Translations under genes and position numbers: made by a program
Source of the DNA: Actinomycetes bacterium
GTDB taxonomy: Bacteria; Actinomycetota; Acidimicrobiia; Acidimicrobiales; Microtrichaceae
Length of the DNA stretch: 7,780 nucleotides
Assembly: GCA_023427825.1 (NCBI GenBank)
Contig: JAEZAI010000513.1
Location: forward strand, 1-7,780
Direction of reading: 5' to 3'
Notes under the pieces: model-generated
What the model saw: only the letters and a program-made list of their open reading frames with translations
Database searches by the model: none
Told to the model about the DNA's origin: nothing
In this document: positions 1 through 6,956 of the stretch, one piece after another
Layout: each line of letters starts with the position of its first letter
Numbering within the stretch: position 1 is the first letter of the stretch

Positions 1-1
1 G

Positions 2-2374
2 ATCCAGTCCGTGCACCGCGAGCGACTGGAGTCGATCTCGCGCTCCGCCGACCTGCTCCTCGTCGTCGCCTGCGTCGTGGCCGCGTTCGCGGTCGTCTAC
101 GGCGTGCTGGCGGCGCTCAACCAGCGAAGGTGGGGCCGGCAGCGGCGCGAGGCCGAGGCAGAGCGGATGGTCCGACAGGTGGCCGAGGAGCGCGAGCGGC
201 GTTGGATCGTCGAGCTCGCCACCCTCTCGGCCCAGGTGAACCGCGCCGACACCGTCGACCGGCTCGTCGACGTCGTCGCCACGGGAGCGCCCGGCGCCCT
301 GGACGCCGACTTCGCCACGGTCGGCGTCGTCGACCGCTCCGGTCAGATCCGGATCGCGTGCGACCCGGCGTTCCGCCAGGAGATCTCACCGCCGCAGGTG
401 CTCCCGCTGGACGGCACCTATCCCATCGTCGCCGCGATCCGCGAGGGGACGACGATCGTCCTCGGCACGGAGGCGGGCCAGCGCTCCTACGACGAGGTCC
501 CGCAGTTCGGCGCGGTGGTCGGCGGGCTCGTCTCCACGACGGTGGCTGCGCCCCTCGTCGACGGCAACGGCTACGTCCTCGGCGGCATCGTCGTGCACTG
601 GCGGGACGCCACGCACGTCGACGCCACCGTCCGCAGCCGGTTCGACACGATCGCCTCGCTCGCCACCGAGGCGATCCGTCGCGGCCGCCTCTTCGAGTCC
701 TCCACCGCGCTGGCCGAGGTCAGCGCCGAGCTGGCGGGTGCGCCGACCATCGACGACGTCGGCGGCATCATCGCCGAGCACGGGTGGCGGCTCACCGACG
801 CGATGACCTCGAACATGGTGGTCGTCGATGCGAGCAGGCGCAGCCTCACCTTCTTCGACCCGTCGACCCGGGCCGAGCCGATCCAGATCCCCATCGACGC
901 GAAGGGCCCGATCAACGACGCGGTCAACACGGGCGTGCGCACCACGATCCGGTCCCGCCAGGAGTTCCGCACGCGCTACCCCGAGACCGTCGACGCCCCA
1001 CGGTGGACCGGGGTGGAGTCCGCGGTGGTGCTGCCGGTGCGCGTGCGGGGGCGCGTGGTCGCAGCCATCGGCGTGGGCTGGGCCCGGCCGATCATCTCGT
1101 CGGTGGACGAGGCGGCGCTCAGCACGCTGGCCGAGCTGGCCCGCGGCGCCATGGAGCGCGCCGTGCTCAACTCCACCTCGACCGGCATGTCCGAGCTGGC
1201 CGCCCGGCTCGCCGAGGCGACGACGGCCCACGACGTGGGCCTCGCGGTCGACGAGGCGGTCCCGGCGGTGCTGGGGGCGACCCTCGCACGCCTTGCGGTG
1301 CGCAACCCCCACGGTCGCATCGACGTGGTGCGCCCGCCGTCGATGGGCGCGGAGTCGGAGCGGTTCCGGGACCTGCCGCCCGAGACCCGGATCCCTCTGG
1401 CCGACGTGCTGCGGACGGGCCACGAGCTCATCATCGGCGACCGCGACGAGTTCACACGCCGGTACCCGGAGCTCGTGGACGAGGTGGAGCGACTGGACAT
1501 CGGCGCCCTCTGGGTGGTGCCGCTGCCGGGCGGCCGGCACCGCCCCGTCGGCGCGATCGCCGTGGCCTGGCCCGACCGGGCCGACCACGACCCGGCCACC
1601 CGGGCGCTGATCGCGACCATCGCCGACCTGTGCGGCGCCACGCTGGAACGCACGCAACGCTCCGAGCTGGAGCACGAGCTCGTGTCCGGGATGACCGAGC
1701 AGCTGGTCCGCACCCCGGCCGGGCTCGTCGGCGTGCAGTGCGCGGGCCGCTACCAGCCCGCGCTCTCCAACCTGCAGATGGGCGGCGACTGGTACGAGTT
1801 CATCGCCCTCGACGACGACCGGACGGTGGCCGTCGTCGGGGACGTCGTCGGCCACGGGGTGGACGCCGCGATCGAGATGGCACGGTTCCGCACGACGATC
1901 GCCACGCTGGTGCGGACCGGCGTGCCCTTCGACGAGATCTTCCCTGCGCTCCATCCGCTCGTCACCGACGGCGATCAGAGCGAGTTCCGCGGGACGGCGA
2001 TGTGCATCGAGTTCGACCCCGACCAGGACACGGTCCGGGTCACCTCCGCCGGGCACCCGCCTGCGCTGCTCCGGACCGCGGATGGCGTCCGGGTGCTCGA
2101 CGCGTCGCGCTACCCCCCGCTGGGCATGCCGCCCGACGAGCGCCAGAAGGCGACGAGCGTGCCGCTCGCGCCCGGCGACGTGGTCGTGTCCTACACCGAC
2201 GGCCTGGTGGAGTCGCGCCAGGCCCCGATCGACGACGGCATCGACCGCGTGTGCGACACGCTCCGCCACCTGGAGGGCGACGCCGAGTCGATCGCCGACG
2301 CGCTGATCCGCCTGACGCCCGAATCGGTCGCCACCGACGACGTCGCCGTCGTCGTGGTCCGCCGCACCTCCTGA
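2..2374 (+). CDS. Membrane-anchored triple-GAF SpoIIE/PP2C-type serine/threonine phosphatase (5' end probably outside window)
   Basis: Regulatory phosphatase, probably acting on a phosphorylated anti-sigma-factor antagonist or similar partner; the target is not visible here. Numbering from the GTG at 11: a hydrophobic helix at about residues 14-37, a charged, probably coiled linker at 38-66, three GAF-like domains (about 67-226, 230-385, 390-548), then a PP2C/SpoIIE domain at about 570-787. The phosphatase metal sites look intact: D593 in GGDWYEF, D611 in VGDVVGHG, D730 in YTDGLVES and D776/D777 in ATDDVAVV, plus the SAGHPP motif near 679-684. GAF2 and GAF3 share a segment (303-328 and 465-490), with 13 of 26 positions identical by eye. 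The frame is open back to base 2 and no ribosome-binding site precedes the GTG at 11. The residues before the helix look like the end of an extracellular sensor helix, so the true start is probably upstream. TGA stop at 2372-2374. It is convergent with the FAH gene. Family call is secure; the N-terminus and target are not. Confidence 0.9.
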   Translation: MQSVHRERLESISRSADLLLVVACVVAAFAVVYGVLAALNQRRWGRQRREAEAERMVRQVAEERERRWIVELATLSAQVNRADTVDRLVDVVATGAPGALDADFATVGVVDRSGQIRIACDPAFRQEISPPQVLPLDGTYPIVAAIREGTTIVLGTEAGQRSYDEVPQFGAVVGGLVSTTVAAPLVDGNGYVLGGIVVHWRDATHVDATVRSRFDTIASLATEAIRRGRLFESSTALAEVSAELAGAPTIDDVGGIIAEHGWRLTDAMTSNMVVVDASRRSLTFFDPSTRAEPIQIPIDAKGPINDAVNTGVRTTIRSRQEFRTRYPETVDAPRWTGVESAVVLPVRVRGRVVAAIGVGWARPIISSVDEAALSTLAELARGAMERAVLNSTSTGMSELAARLAEATTAHDVGLAVDEAVPAVLGATLARLAVRNPHGRIDVVRPPSMGAESERFRDLPPETRIPLADVLRTGHELIIGDRDEFTRRYPELVDEVERLDIGALWVVPLPGGRHRPVGAIAVAWPDRADHDPATRALIATIADLCGATLERTQRSELEHELVSGMTEQLVRTPAGLVGVQCAGRYQPALSNLQMGGDWYEFIALDDDRTVAVVGDVVGHGVDAAIEMARFRTTIATLVRTGVPFDEIFPALHPLVTDGDQSEFRGTAMCIEFDPDQDTVRVTSAGHPPALLRTADGVRVLDASRYPPLGMPPDERQKATSVPLAPGDVVVSYTDGLVESRQAPIDDGIDRVCDTLRHLEGDAESIADALIRLTPESVATDDVAVVVVRRTS

Positions 2375-2383
2375 ACCCCGGGA

Positions 2384-2406
2384 CGCCCCCGTGCCCGCCG
2401 GGGGCG
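2384..2406 (+). terminator. GC-rich hairpin after the phosphatase gene
   Basis: CGCCCCC (2384-2390) pairs perfectly with GGGGGCG (2400-2406) around a 9-nt loop, starting 10 nt after the phosphatase stop. An alternative 6-bp stem (2394-2399 with 2403-2408) overlaps it. There is no T-run, so it would be a non-canonical terminator of the kind common in GC-rich actinobacteria; it could also serve the convergent FAH gene. In such GC-rich sequence a 7-bp stem can arise by chance. Confidence 0.45.
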
Positions 2407-2433
2407 GGTCGGCCCCAGCCGTCGCGATCCGAC

Positions 2434-2477
2434 GCCTCGGCGGCAGCGGTTCCGGGCCTCAGCGGCAGCGGTTCCGA
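2434..2477. repeat. 22-bp tandem duplication overlapping the 3' end of the FAH gene
   Basis: Two adjacent 22-bp units, 2434-2455 and 2456-2477, match at 20 of 22 positions and share the core GCGGCAGCGGTTCCG (2440-2454 and 2462-2476). The second unit holds the last codons and stop of the FAH gene on the minus strand. The first unit is intergenic and has G at 2439 where the gene copy has A at 2461, so its equivalent of the TGA stop reads CGA. It looks like a local replication-slippage duplication. Confidence 0.75.
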
Positions 2478-3286
2478 ATGGTCCCGATGCCCTCGATCCA
2501 GGACTCCAGGACCTGCCCGGGCTCCAGGAACCGGGCCGGCTGTCGCGTGAAGCCCACGCCGGCGGGGGTGCCGGTGAAGATCAGGTCGCCGGGCAGGAGC
2601 GGCAGCACCGCGGAGAGCTCGGCGACCAGTCGGGGGATGCCGAAGACCAGGTCGCTGGTCCGCGCCTGCTGCACGATCTCGCCGTCCACCGAGCACCCGA
2701 GCTCCAGGTCGTCGCGGTCGGCCACCTCGTCGGCGGTCACCACCCACGGGCCCATGGGGCCGAAGCCCCGGCGGCTCTTGCCGAGCGAGAACTGCGCGCC
2801 GGCGGCGAACTGCAACGTCCGGTCGCTGATGTCCTGGCCCACGGTCAGTCCGGCGACGTGGCCCCAGGCGTCGGGCTCGGCGACGCGGTCGGCCGTCCTC
2901 CCGATGACGGCGACCAGCTCGACCTCCCAGTCGACGGTCCCGGCACCCACGTCGATCTCGTCGAAGGGTCCCGACAGCGACGCCGGGAACTTGGTGAACG
3001 TGGCCGGTACGTCGGGCACCGCCATGCCCGACTCCTCGGCGTGGCTCCGGTAGTTGAGCCCGATCGCGAACACCTGCCGGGGCCGCGGGACGGGGTTGCC
3101 GAGCCGGGACTCGTCGAGCGGTTCCTCGCCGGGCCCCACCTCCGACGCCCAGTCGACGAACTCGTCCCATCGCTCGTAGAGGGTCGACGGTTCGGGACCG
3201 AACCGGCCGTCGGACGCGGCGGCCACGTCCACGACGGTGTCGCCGACGACGAGCACGGCGCGGTCGTCGAGGTTCGCGATCTTCAT
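2459..3286 (-). CDS. Fumarylacetoacetate hydrolase (FAH) family protein
   Basis: Cytoplasmic metal-dependent enzyme of the FAH superfamily, whose members hydrolyse, decarboxylate or isomerise beta-diketo/2-oxo acids in aromatic and alicyclic catabolism. At 275 residues it has the usual length of the short (FAHD1/HpcE-like) forms. Visible landmarks are GLNYRSHAEES at 76-86 (H82 and E84/E85 correspond to the mobile active-site lid), DWEVELVAVIGR at 119-130 with candidate metal ligands E121 and E123, GQDISDR at 150-156 with D152 as third ligand, SLGKS at 167-171, GPWVVT at 179-184, and GDLIFTGTPAGVG at 233-245. The ATG at 3284-3286 is supported by AGGAG (3292-3296) five bases upstream. It is divergent from the P450 gene and convergent with the phosphatase gene. 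The catalytic set appears complete, but the exact substrate (hydrolase, decarboxylase or isomerase) cannot be told from the sequence. Confidence 0.92.
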   Translation of the reverse strand: MKIANLDDRAVLVVGDTVVDVAAASDGRFGPEPSTLYERWDEFVDWASEVGPGEEPLDESRLGNPVPRPRQVFAIGLNYRSHAEESGMAVPDVPATFTKFPASLSGPFDEIDVGAGTVDWEVELVAVIGRTADRVAEPDAWGHVAGLTVGQDISDRTLQFAAGAQFSLGKSRRGFGPMGPWVVTADEVADRDDLELGCSVDGEIVQQARTSDLVFGIPRLVAELSAVLPLLPGDLIFTGTPAGVGFTRQPARFLEPGQVLESWIEGIGTIRNRCR

Positions 3287-3291
3287 GTGGG

Positions 3292-3296
3292 CTCCT
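3292..3296 (-). promoter_or_regulatory. Ribosome-binding site of the FAH-family gene
   Basis: On the minus strand this reads AGGAG, five bases before the ATG at 3284-3286. It is the best Shine-Dalgarno match in the window and fixes the start of the FAH-family gene. Confidence 0.8.
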
Positions 3297-3429
3297 GTCG
3301 CCGGGAACTGACTGACCGTCGCCAGCGTCCCACGACCGCGCTGCGGCGGCGACCGGACCTGCCGAGCACCCGCCGGGGCGCAGCGAGGGTCGGGTACCGT
3401 TCCGCGGGCACGGCCCGGTCCGCCGACAC

Positions 3430-3434
3430 GGAGG
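3430..3434 (+). promoter_or_regulatory. Ribosome-binding site of the P450 gene
   Basis: GGAGG lies ten bases before the ATG at 3445-3447. The spacing is slightly long but no competing start with a better site is seen. Confidence 0.7.
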
Positions 3435-3444
3435 CTCCACCACG

Positions 3445-4707
3445 ATGACCGCGACCGCTCCGACGACCGACGCCGGTGGCCTGTTCCACCGGCCGGACCG
3501 GTGGACCGACATGGAGACCTGGCACGAGCAGGTCGCCGAGATCCGCCGGACGGCGCCGGTGCTGCGCGTGGAGGACGCCGGGATCTCGCCCTTCTGGGTC
3601 CTCACCCGCCACGAGGACGTGTTCGCGGTGTCGCGCGACGACGGGCACTGGAAGAACACGGCGCTGTCGGTGCTGGGTCCCGACGCGTCCAACGAGGAGA
3701 TGCTCGCGAGCGGCTTCGTGCCGAGGTCCCTGGTCCACCTCGACGACCACGAGCACACCGAGCACCGCAAGGTGACCAACGACTGGTTCAAGCCGGCAGC
3801 GGTCAAGCACCGTCAGCCGCGCATCGACGAGATCGCGGACCACTTCATCGGCCGCATGCGTGAGATGGACGGCTCGTGCGACTTCGCGGTCGACATCGCC
3901 CAGCCGTACACGCTGCGGGTGATCATGGACATCTACGGCGTGCCGGAGTCCGACGAGCCGTTGATGATGGAGCTCACCCAGGGCGTGTTCGGGGCCAACG
4001 ACCCCGAGTTCATGGGCGACGACACCGATCCGGGACTGAGGGTCGCCCGGTCGGTGATGACGTTCATCCAGTACTTCAACGAGGTGACCGCGGATCGCCG
4101 GGCGTGCCCTGCGGACGACCTCGCCTCGGTCATCGCCAACGGCCAGGTCGACGGGTGCCCCATGGGGGACGCGGAGCGGCTCTGGTACTACATCATCGTC
4201 GCGACGGCCGGGCACGACACCACCTCGTTCGCGCTCGCCGGTGGGCTGCAGGCCCTGCTCGAGCACCCCGAGCAGTGGGAGGCCCTCCGGGGACACGGCG
4301 CGGACGACGAGGTCGTCAACCGAGCGGCGGACGAGCTGATCCGGTGGACCACGCCGGTCCGTCACTTCCTCCGTCACACCGACGCGGCCACGACGATCCG
4401 TGGTGTCGACATCCCGGCCGGCGGCCGGGTCCTGCTGTCGTACCCGTCGGCCAACCGCGACGAGGCGGTGTTCGTCGACCCCATGCGCTTCGACGTCGGC
4501 CGGCCCGACGCCGACCGGCTCCTCTCGTTCGGCGTGGGGGCGCACTTCTGCCTCGGCGCCCAGTTCGCCCGGCGCGAGGTGCGCTCGTTCCTGCGCCGCC
4601 TGGTGGACCAGGTCGAGGTGCTCGAGCCCGACGGGCCCGCGCAGTGGTCCCAGAGCCACTTCGTCTCCGGCGTCAAGCACCTTCCGATCCGGTACCGCTT
4701 CCGCTGA
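3445..4707 (+). CDS. Cytochrome P450, CYP108 (P450terp)-like
   Basis: Soluble heme monooxygenase that would need an external ferredoxin and reductase, neither of which is in the window. All diagnostic motifs are present in 420 residues, the normal bacterial length: AGHDTT at 255-260 (I-helix oxygen-activation site), E297 and R300 of the ExxR motif, the PVRHFLRHT region, and the heme loop FGVGAHFCLG at 362-371 with C369 as axial thiolate. Several segments resemble my memory of Pseudomonas P450terp (CYP108A1): GVPESDEPLMMELTQ at 165-179, DRRACPADD at 217-225, ATAGHDTTS, LSYPSANRDE at 331-340, HT..R..T..WF.PA at about 104-119, and the ending FVSGVKHLPIRY. Known CYP108A1 hydroxylates alpha-terpineol, so a terpenoid or similar alicyclic substrate is possible but not shown. 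The ATG is supported by GGAGG at 3430-3434. It is divergent from the FAH enzyme and convergent with the TetR gene. Confidence 0.95.
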   Translation: MTATAPTTDAGGLFHRPDRWTDMETWHEQVAEIRRTAPVLRVEDAGISPFWVLTRHEDVFAVSRDDGHWKNTALSVLGPDASNEEMLASGFVPRSLVHLDDHEHTEHRKVTNDWFKPAAVKHRQPRIDEIADHFIGRMREMDGSCDFAVDIAQPYTLRVIMDIYGVPESDEPLMMELTQGVFGANDPEFMGDDTDPGLRVARSVMTFIQYFNEVTADRRACPADDLASVIANGQVDGCPMGDAERLWYYIIVATAGHDTTSFALAGGLQALLEHPEQWEALRGHGADDEVVNRAADELIRWTTPVRHFLRHTDAATTIRGVDIPAGGRVLLSYPSANRDEAVFVDPMRFDVGRPDADRLLSFGVGAHFCLGAQFARREVRSFLRRLVDQVEVLEPDGPAQWSQSHFVSGVKHLPIRYRFR

Positions 4708-4715
4708 TCGGCCGT

Positions 4716-4739
4716 GCCGGCCCCGCGATGCGGGCCGGC
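4716..4739. terminator. Bidirectional hairpin between convergent P450 and TetR genes
   Basis: GCCGGCCCCGC (4716-4726) pairs with GCGGGCCGGC (4730-4739) around a GAT loop, with a single bulged C. The stem begins 9 nt after the P450 stop and ends 2 nt before the TetR stop on the other strand, so it is placed to end both transcripts. There is no T-run on either side. Confidence 0.65.
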
Positions 4740-4741
4740 GC

Positions 4742-5347
4742 TCAGCGCGTCACGGGCTCGACCGTGTCGAGCGCCACGTCGGTGAGCTGCGACAGCTCGG
4801 ACAGGTCGTCGGCCGGCCCGGCCATCCAGAGGTCGATCGCGCTGAACAGCGCCGCGGCGACGGCGCGGCTCACCACCGTCATGCGCGCCAGGTCGTCGGC
4901 GTCCGGCTGGGTCCGGCGGCGCGTGGCTCGATCGAGCAGGTGCGCCTCGATCTCGCGGGCGAGCTCGATCTCCACGCGGCGCACGTGCGGCTCGATGCGT
5001 TCGAGGGACGACACGTCCGAGCGCAGGCGGGCGATCTCCTCGACCACGCCGGGGTCGTCGGGGAACGAGTCGACCGCGGCGCGCACGGAGTCGATCAGGC
5101 GCTCGTCGGCCGGCCGCACCGCCAGCGCCCGGCGGAACCAGTCCAGGCGCGCCTCGTAGTCGACCAGCAGCACCTCGTACTTGTCGGCGAAGTAGCGGTA
5201 GAAGGTCCGCTCCGACACGCCCGCGTCGGCCGCGATGTCGGCGACCGACGTCGCGTCGAACCCGTCCCGGACGAACCGTGCGAGTGCGGCGTCGCGCAGG
5301 GCGGTCCGGGTCCGTTCGCTCCGCGAGGGTCCGGCCGGTCGTCGCAC
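4742..5347 (-). CDS. TetR-family transcriptional regulator
   Basis: DNA-binding repressor of 201 residues, normal for the family. The TetR N-terminal domain spans about residues 10-58, with the helix-turn-helix at about 33-52 (TSVADIAADAGVSERTFYRYF region) followed by ADKYEVLLVDYE. The rest is alpha-helical and variable, as expected of a ligand-binding and dimerisation domain; its overall style recalls the acyl-CoA-responsive or MftR-like group, but I cannot name the ligand. The start is GTG at 5345-5347; no good Shine-Dalgarno is visible upstream and no earlier in-frame start exists, so translation may depend on coupling. It lies 31 bp downstream of the FAD oxidoreductase gene on the same strand, suggesting co-transcription and hence autoregulation from the promoter near 6947-6972. 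The stop is two bases from the hairpin shared with the P450 gene. Confidence 0.93.
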   Translation of the reverse strand: MRRPAGPSRSERTRTALRDAALARFVRDGFDATSVADIAADAGVSERTFYRYFADKYEVLLVDYEARLDWFRRALAVRPADERLIDSVRAAVDSFPDDPGVVEEIARLRSDVSSLERIEPHVRRVEIELAREIEAHLLDRATRRRTQPDADDLARMTVVSRAVAAALFSAIDLWMAGPADDLSELSQLTDVALDTVEPVTR

Positions 5348-5378
5348 GGCGGGGAGCCTACGCGTGCGGTCCGCGGTC

Positions 5379-6947
5379 TCAGGCCGCGTCGAGCACGGCG
5401 TGCCCGGCGTTGTAGCCCGGGATGAACGTCACGCCCGGGCCGCCGTGGCAGCCCGCGCCGCCCAGGTACAGCCCGGCGACCGGCAGCTCCAGATCGCGCC
5501 ACCCGCGGGGCCCGGGACGGAACGCTCCCATCAGGTCGGGGTGGAGCAGCGCGTGGGTGAAGTCACCGCCGGCGCACCCGAACATGAGCTCGTAGCTGTA
5601 CGCGGGATAGGCGATCTGGCGCTCGATGCAGTCGGGGAAGTTTGGGGCGAAGGCAGTGATCCGTTGCACGATCCGGTCGGCCATCTCGTCCCGCAGCCGG
5701 ACCCGCTCGGCGTGGTCGCCGCCGATGGGGGCGCAGAACGCGAACGCGCTCGCGGCGTGGCGACCCTCGGGAGCCAGGTCGGGGTCCAGGATCGACGGGA
5801 TGCCCAGCGACACGGGCGGCGCCTCGGGGACCTCGCCGGCGCGGCAGGTCTCGAACGCCCGCTGCTGCGCCTCGGGGGTGCCGAAGAACGTGGTCGTCGC
5901 CCGGAGCGTGCCCTGGTTGAGGACATCGTTCGCTCCGGTGAACTCGGGCAGGTCCCGGAGCGCGAAGTGCATCTGGAAGTACGCGGCGCGGTGGTCGATC
6001 GCGTCGACCCGTTCGACCAGCGCCGGAGGGAGCACGCCCGGGTCGAGCAGTCCGAGCAGCGTGGTCGTCGCGTCCAGGTTCGACACCACGACCGGCGCCG
6101 TGATCACCGTCCCGTCGTCCAGCTCCACCCCGCGGACCGCACCGTCGGCGACCACGATCCGGGCGACCCGGGTGTGCAGGCGCAGCTCGCCACCCCGGGC
6201 CAGGAAGAGGTCACGCACGTGGTCGGACATGGCACCGATCCCGCCGCGGACCTTGGACATGGCCGCGTCGTCATCAGGCGTCGCGAGCGCCCAGGCCAGG
6301 CACGTGGCGCTCCCCGCGTCGTACGGCCCGCGGAACGTGGAGTTCACGGCGAGGAAGGCGAGCAGGCCCCTGAGCTGCGCGTGGGCGACGCGGTCCGGCA
6401 GGAACCGGTCGACCACGTCCATGACGCTGCCGAACAGCATCGTGCGGATGGCGTCGCGCTCACGCTCGTCGGACGCCGTCTCGAACATCTCGTCGACCGT
6501 CCTCGGCGGCCGGCGCACCTCGAAGCGACCGAGCGCCCTGGCCGGCGCCTCGGCCCAGGCCATGATCTCGCCCAGGCCGACCATCGCCTCCAGACCGAAC
6601 AGCTCGCCCAGGTGGCCGACGAGCCGGTCCGGGTCGGTGTGGAACAGCATCGGCGGCGCGCCGGCGTCGCTCACCGAACCGGAGCGCACCTCGGGCTCGA
6701 AGATGGGGCACGCGTCGAAGCCGAGCTCGGCGTAGATCTCGTTGGGCACGGGGAACTGCACCGACCCCGCGATCTCGAACCGGTAGCCGCGGATCAGGTC
6801 GGTGGTCGACGCCATGCCACCGCTGAAGTGGTTCTTCTCGACGCAGAGCACGCGCATGCCCGCTCCCGCCATCACCGCGGCGGCGGTGAGCCCGTTGTGC
6901 CCTGCGCCGATGACGATCGCATCGTGGTCCGTCCGGGGGTCCGACAT
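5379..6947 (-). CDS. PYROXD2/phytoene-desaturase-like FAD-dependent oxidoreductase
   Basis: Flavoprotein of the NAD(P)/FAD-dependent amine-oxidase/phytoene dehydrogenase superfamily (COG1233 type), 522 residues, near the usual 500-540. The N-terminal Rossmann motif is GAGHNG at 14-19 (G14, G16, G19), with E37 ending the second strand to hold the FAD ribose, followed by GGMAST at 43-48. The C-terminal FAD-closing region is YLGGAGCHGGPG at 494-505, then GYNAGHAVL at 511-519. Central residues (about 225-300) include the second FAD-binding strand (ELRLHTRVARIVV) and the VVVSNLDATTT segment typical of the family. The ATG at 6945-6947 is chosen because it gives the standard short leader before the Rossmann fold; no Shine-Dalgarno precedes it, so the mRNA may be leaderless. 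A perfect inverted repeat sits 10-25 bp upstream. No carotenoid genes are nearby (no crtB or crtE), so carotenoid desaturation is unlikely and the substrate is unknown. It probably heads an operon with the TetR gene. Confidence 0.92.
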   Translation of the reverse strand: MSDPRTDHDAIVIGAGHNGLTAAAVMAGAGMRVLCVEKNHFSGGMASTTDLIRGYRFEIAGSVQFPVPNEIYAELGFDACPIFEPEVRSGSVSDAGAPPMLFHTDPDRLVGHLGELFGLEAMVGLGEIMAWAEAPARALGRFEVRRPPRTVDEMFETASDERERDAIRTMLFGSVMDVVDRFLPDRVAHAQLRGLLAFLAVNSTFRGPYDAGSATCLAWALATPDDDAAMSKVRGGIGAMSDHVRDLFLARGGELRLHTRVARIVVADGAVRGVELDDGTVITAPVVVSNLDATTTLLGLLDPGVLPPALVERVDAIDHRAAYFQMHFALRDLPEFTGANDVLNQGTLRATTTFFGTPEAQQRAFETCRAGEVPEAPPVSLGIPSILDPDLAPEGRHAASAFAFCAPIGGDHAERVRLRDEMADRIVQRITAFAPNFPDCIERQIAYPAYSYELMFGCAGGDFTHALLHPDLMGAFRPGPRGWRDLELPVAGLYLGGAGCHGGPGVTFIPGYNAGHAVLDAA

Positions 6948-6956
6948 GCCGAGAGG

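Larger units (their letters stand above)
3287..3444. promoter_or_regulatory. Divergent control region between the FAH-family and P450 genes
   Basis: These 158 bp separate two divergent starts and must hold both promoters. A TANNNT-type -10 candidate for the P450 is TACCGT at 3395-3400, but no convincing -35 lies 16-18 bp upstream. Next to the FAH ribosome-binding site is a short tandem ACTGACTGAC (3307-3316). Its left part, GGAACTGAC (3304-3312), recurs in the other divergent region at 6982-6990. No long palindrome was found. The promoter function is inferred from gene layout. Confidence 0.5.

Noticed and set aside
11..13. GTG at 11 as the true start of the phosphatase gene
   Set aside because: The frame is open to base 2, no ribosome-binding site is visible, and the start would lie only 13 residues before a transmembrane helix that resembles the second helix of a sensor domain; the gene more likely starts upstream.
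386..2269. Minus-strand open frame of 627 codons antisense to the phosphatase gene
   Set aside because: Composed mostly of Arg, Val, Gly, Asp and His with no recognisable domain; antisense shadow of a GC-rich gene.
130..2550. Long open frame of 806 codons on the plus strand overlapping the phosphatase gene
   Set aside because: Its translation is a low-complexity Arg/Gly/Ala/Pro string with no motif, in another frame of a gene with complete phosphatase motifs. It is a composition artefact of high GC.
3395..3400. TACCGT as the P450 -10 box
   Set aside because: No acceptable -35 hexamer at the proper distance, so it is mentioned only as a weak candidate and not listed as a separate promoter.
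2040..3806. Minus-strand open frame of 588 codons spanning the FAH gene
   Set aside because: It runs through the FAH gene in the wrong frame, across the FAH-P450 control region and into the P450, and reads as Arg-rich low complexity.
3283..4680. Minus-strand open frame antisense to the P450 gene
   Set aside because: No motif and a biased composition; the plus strand encodes an intact P450 here.
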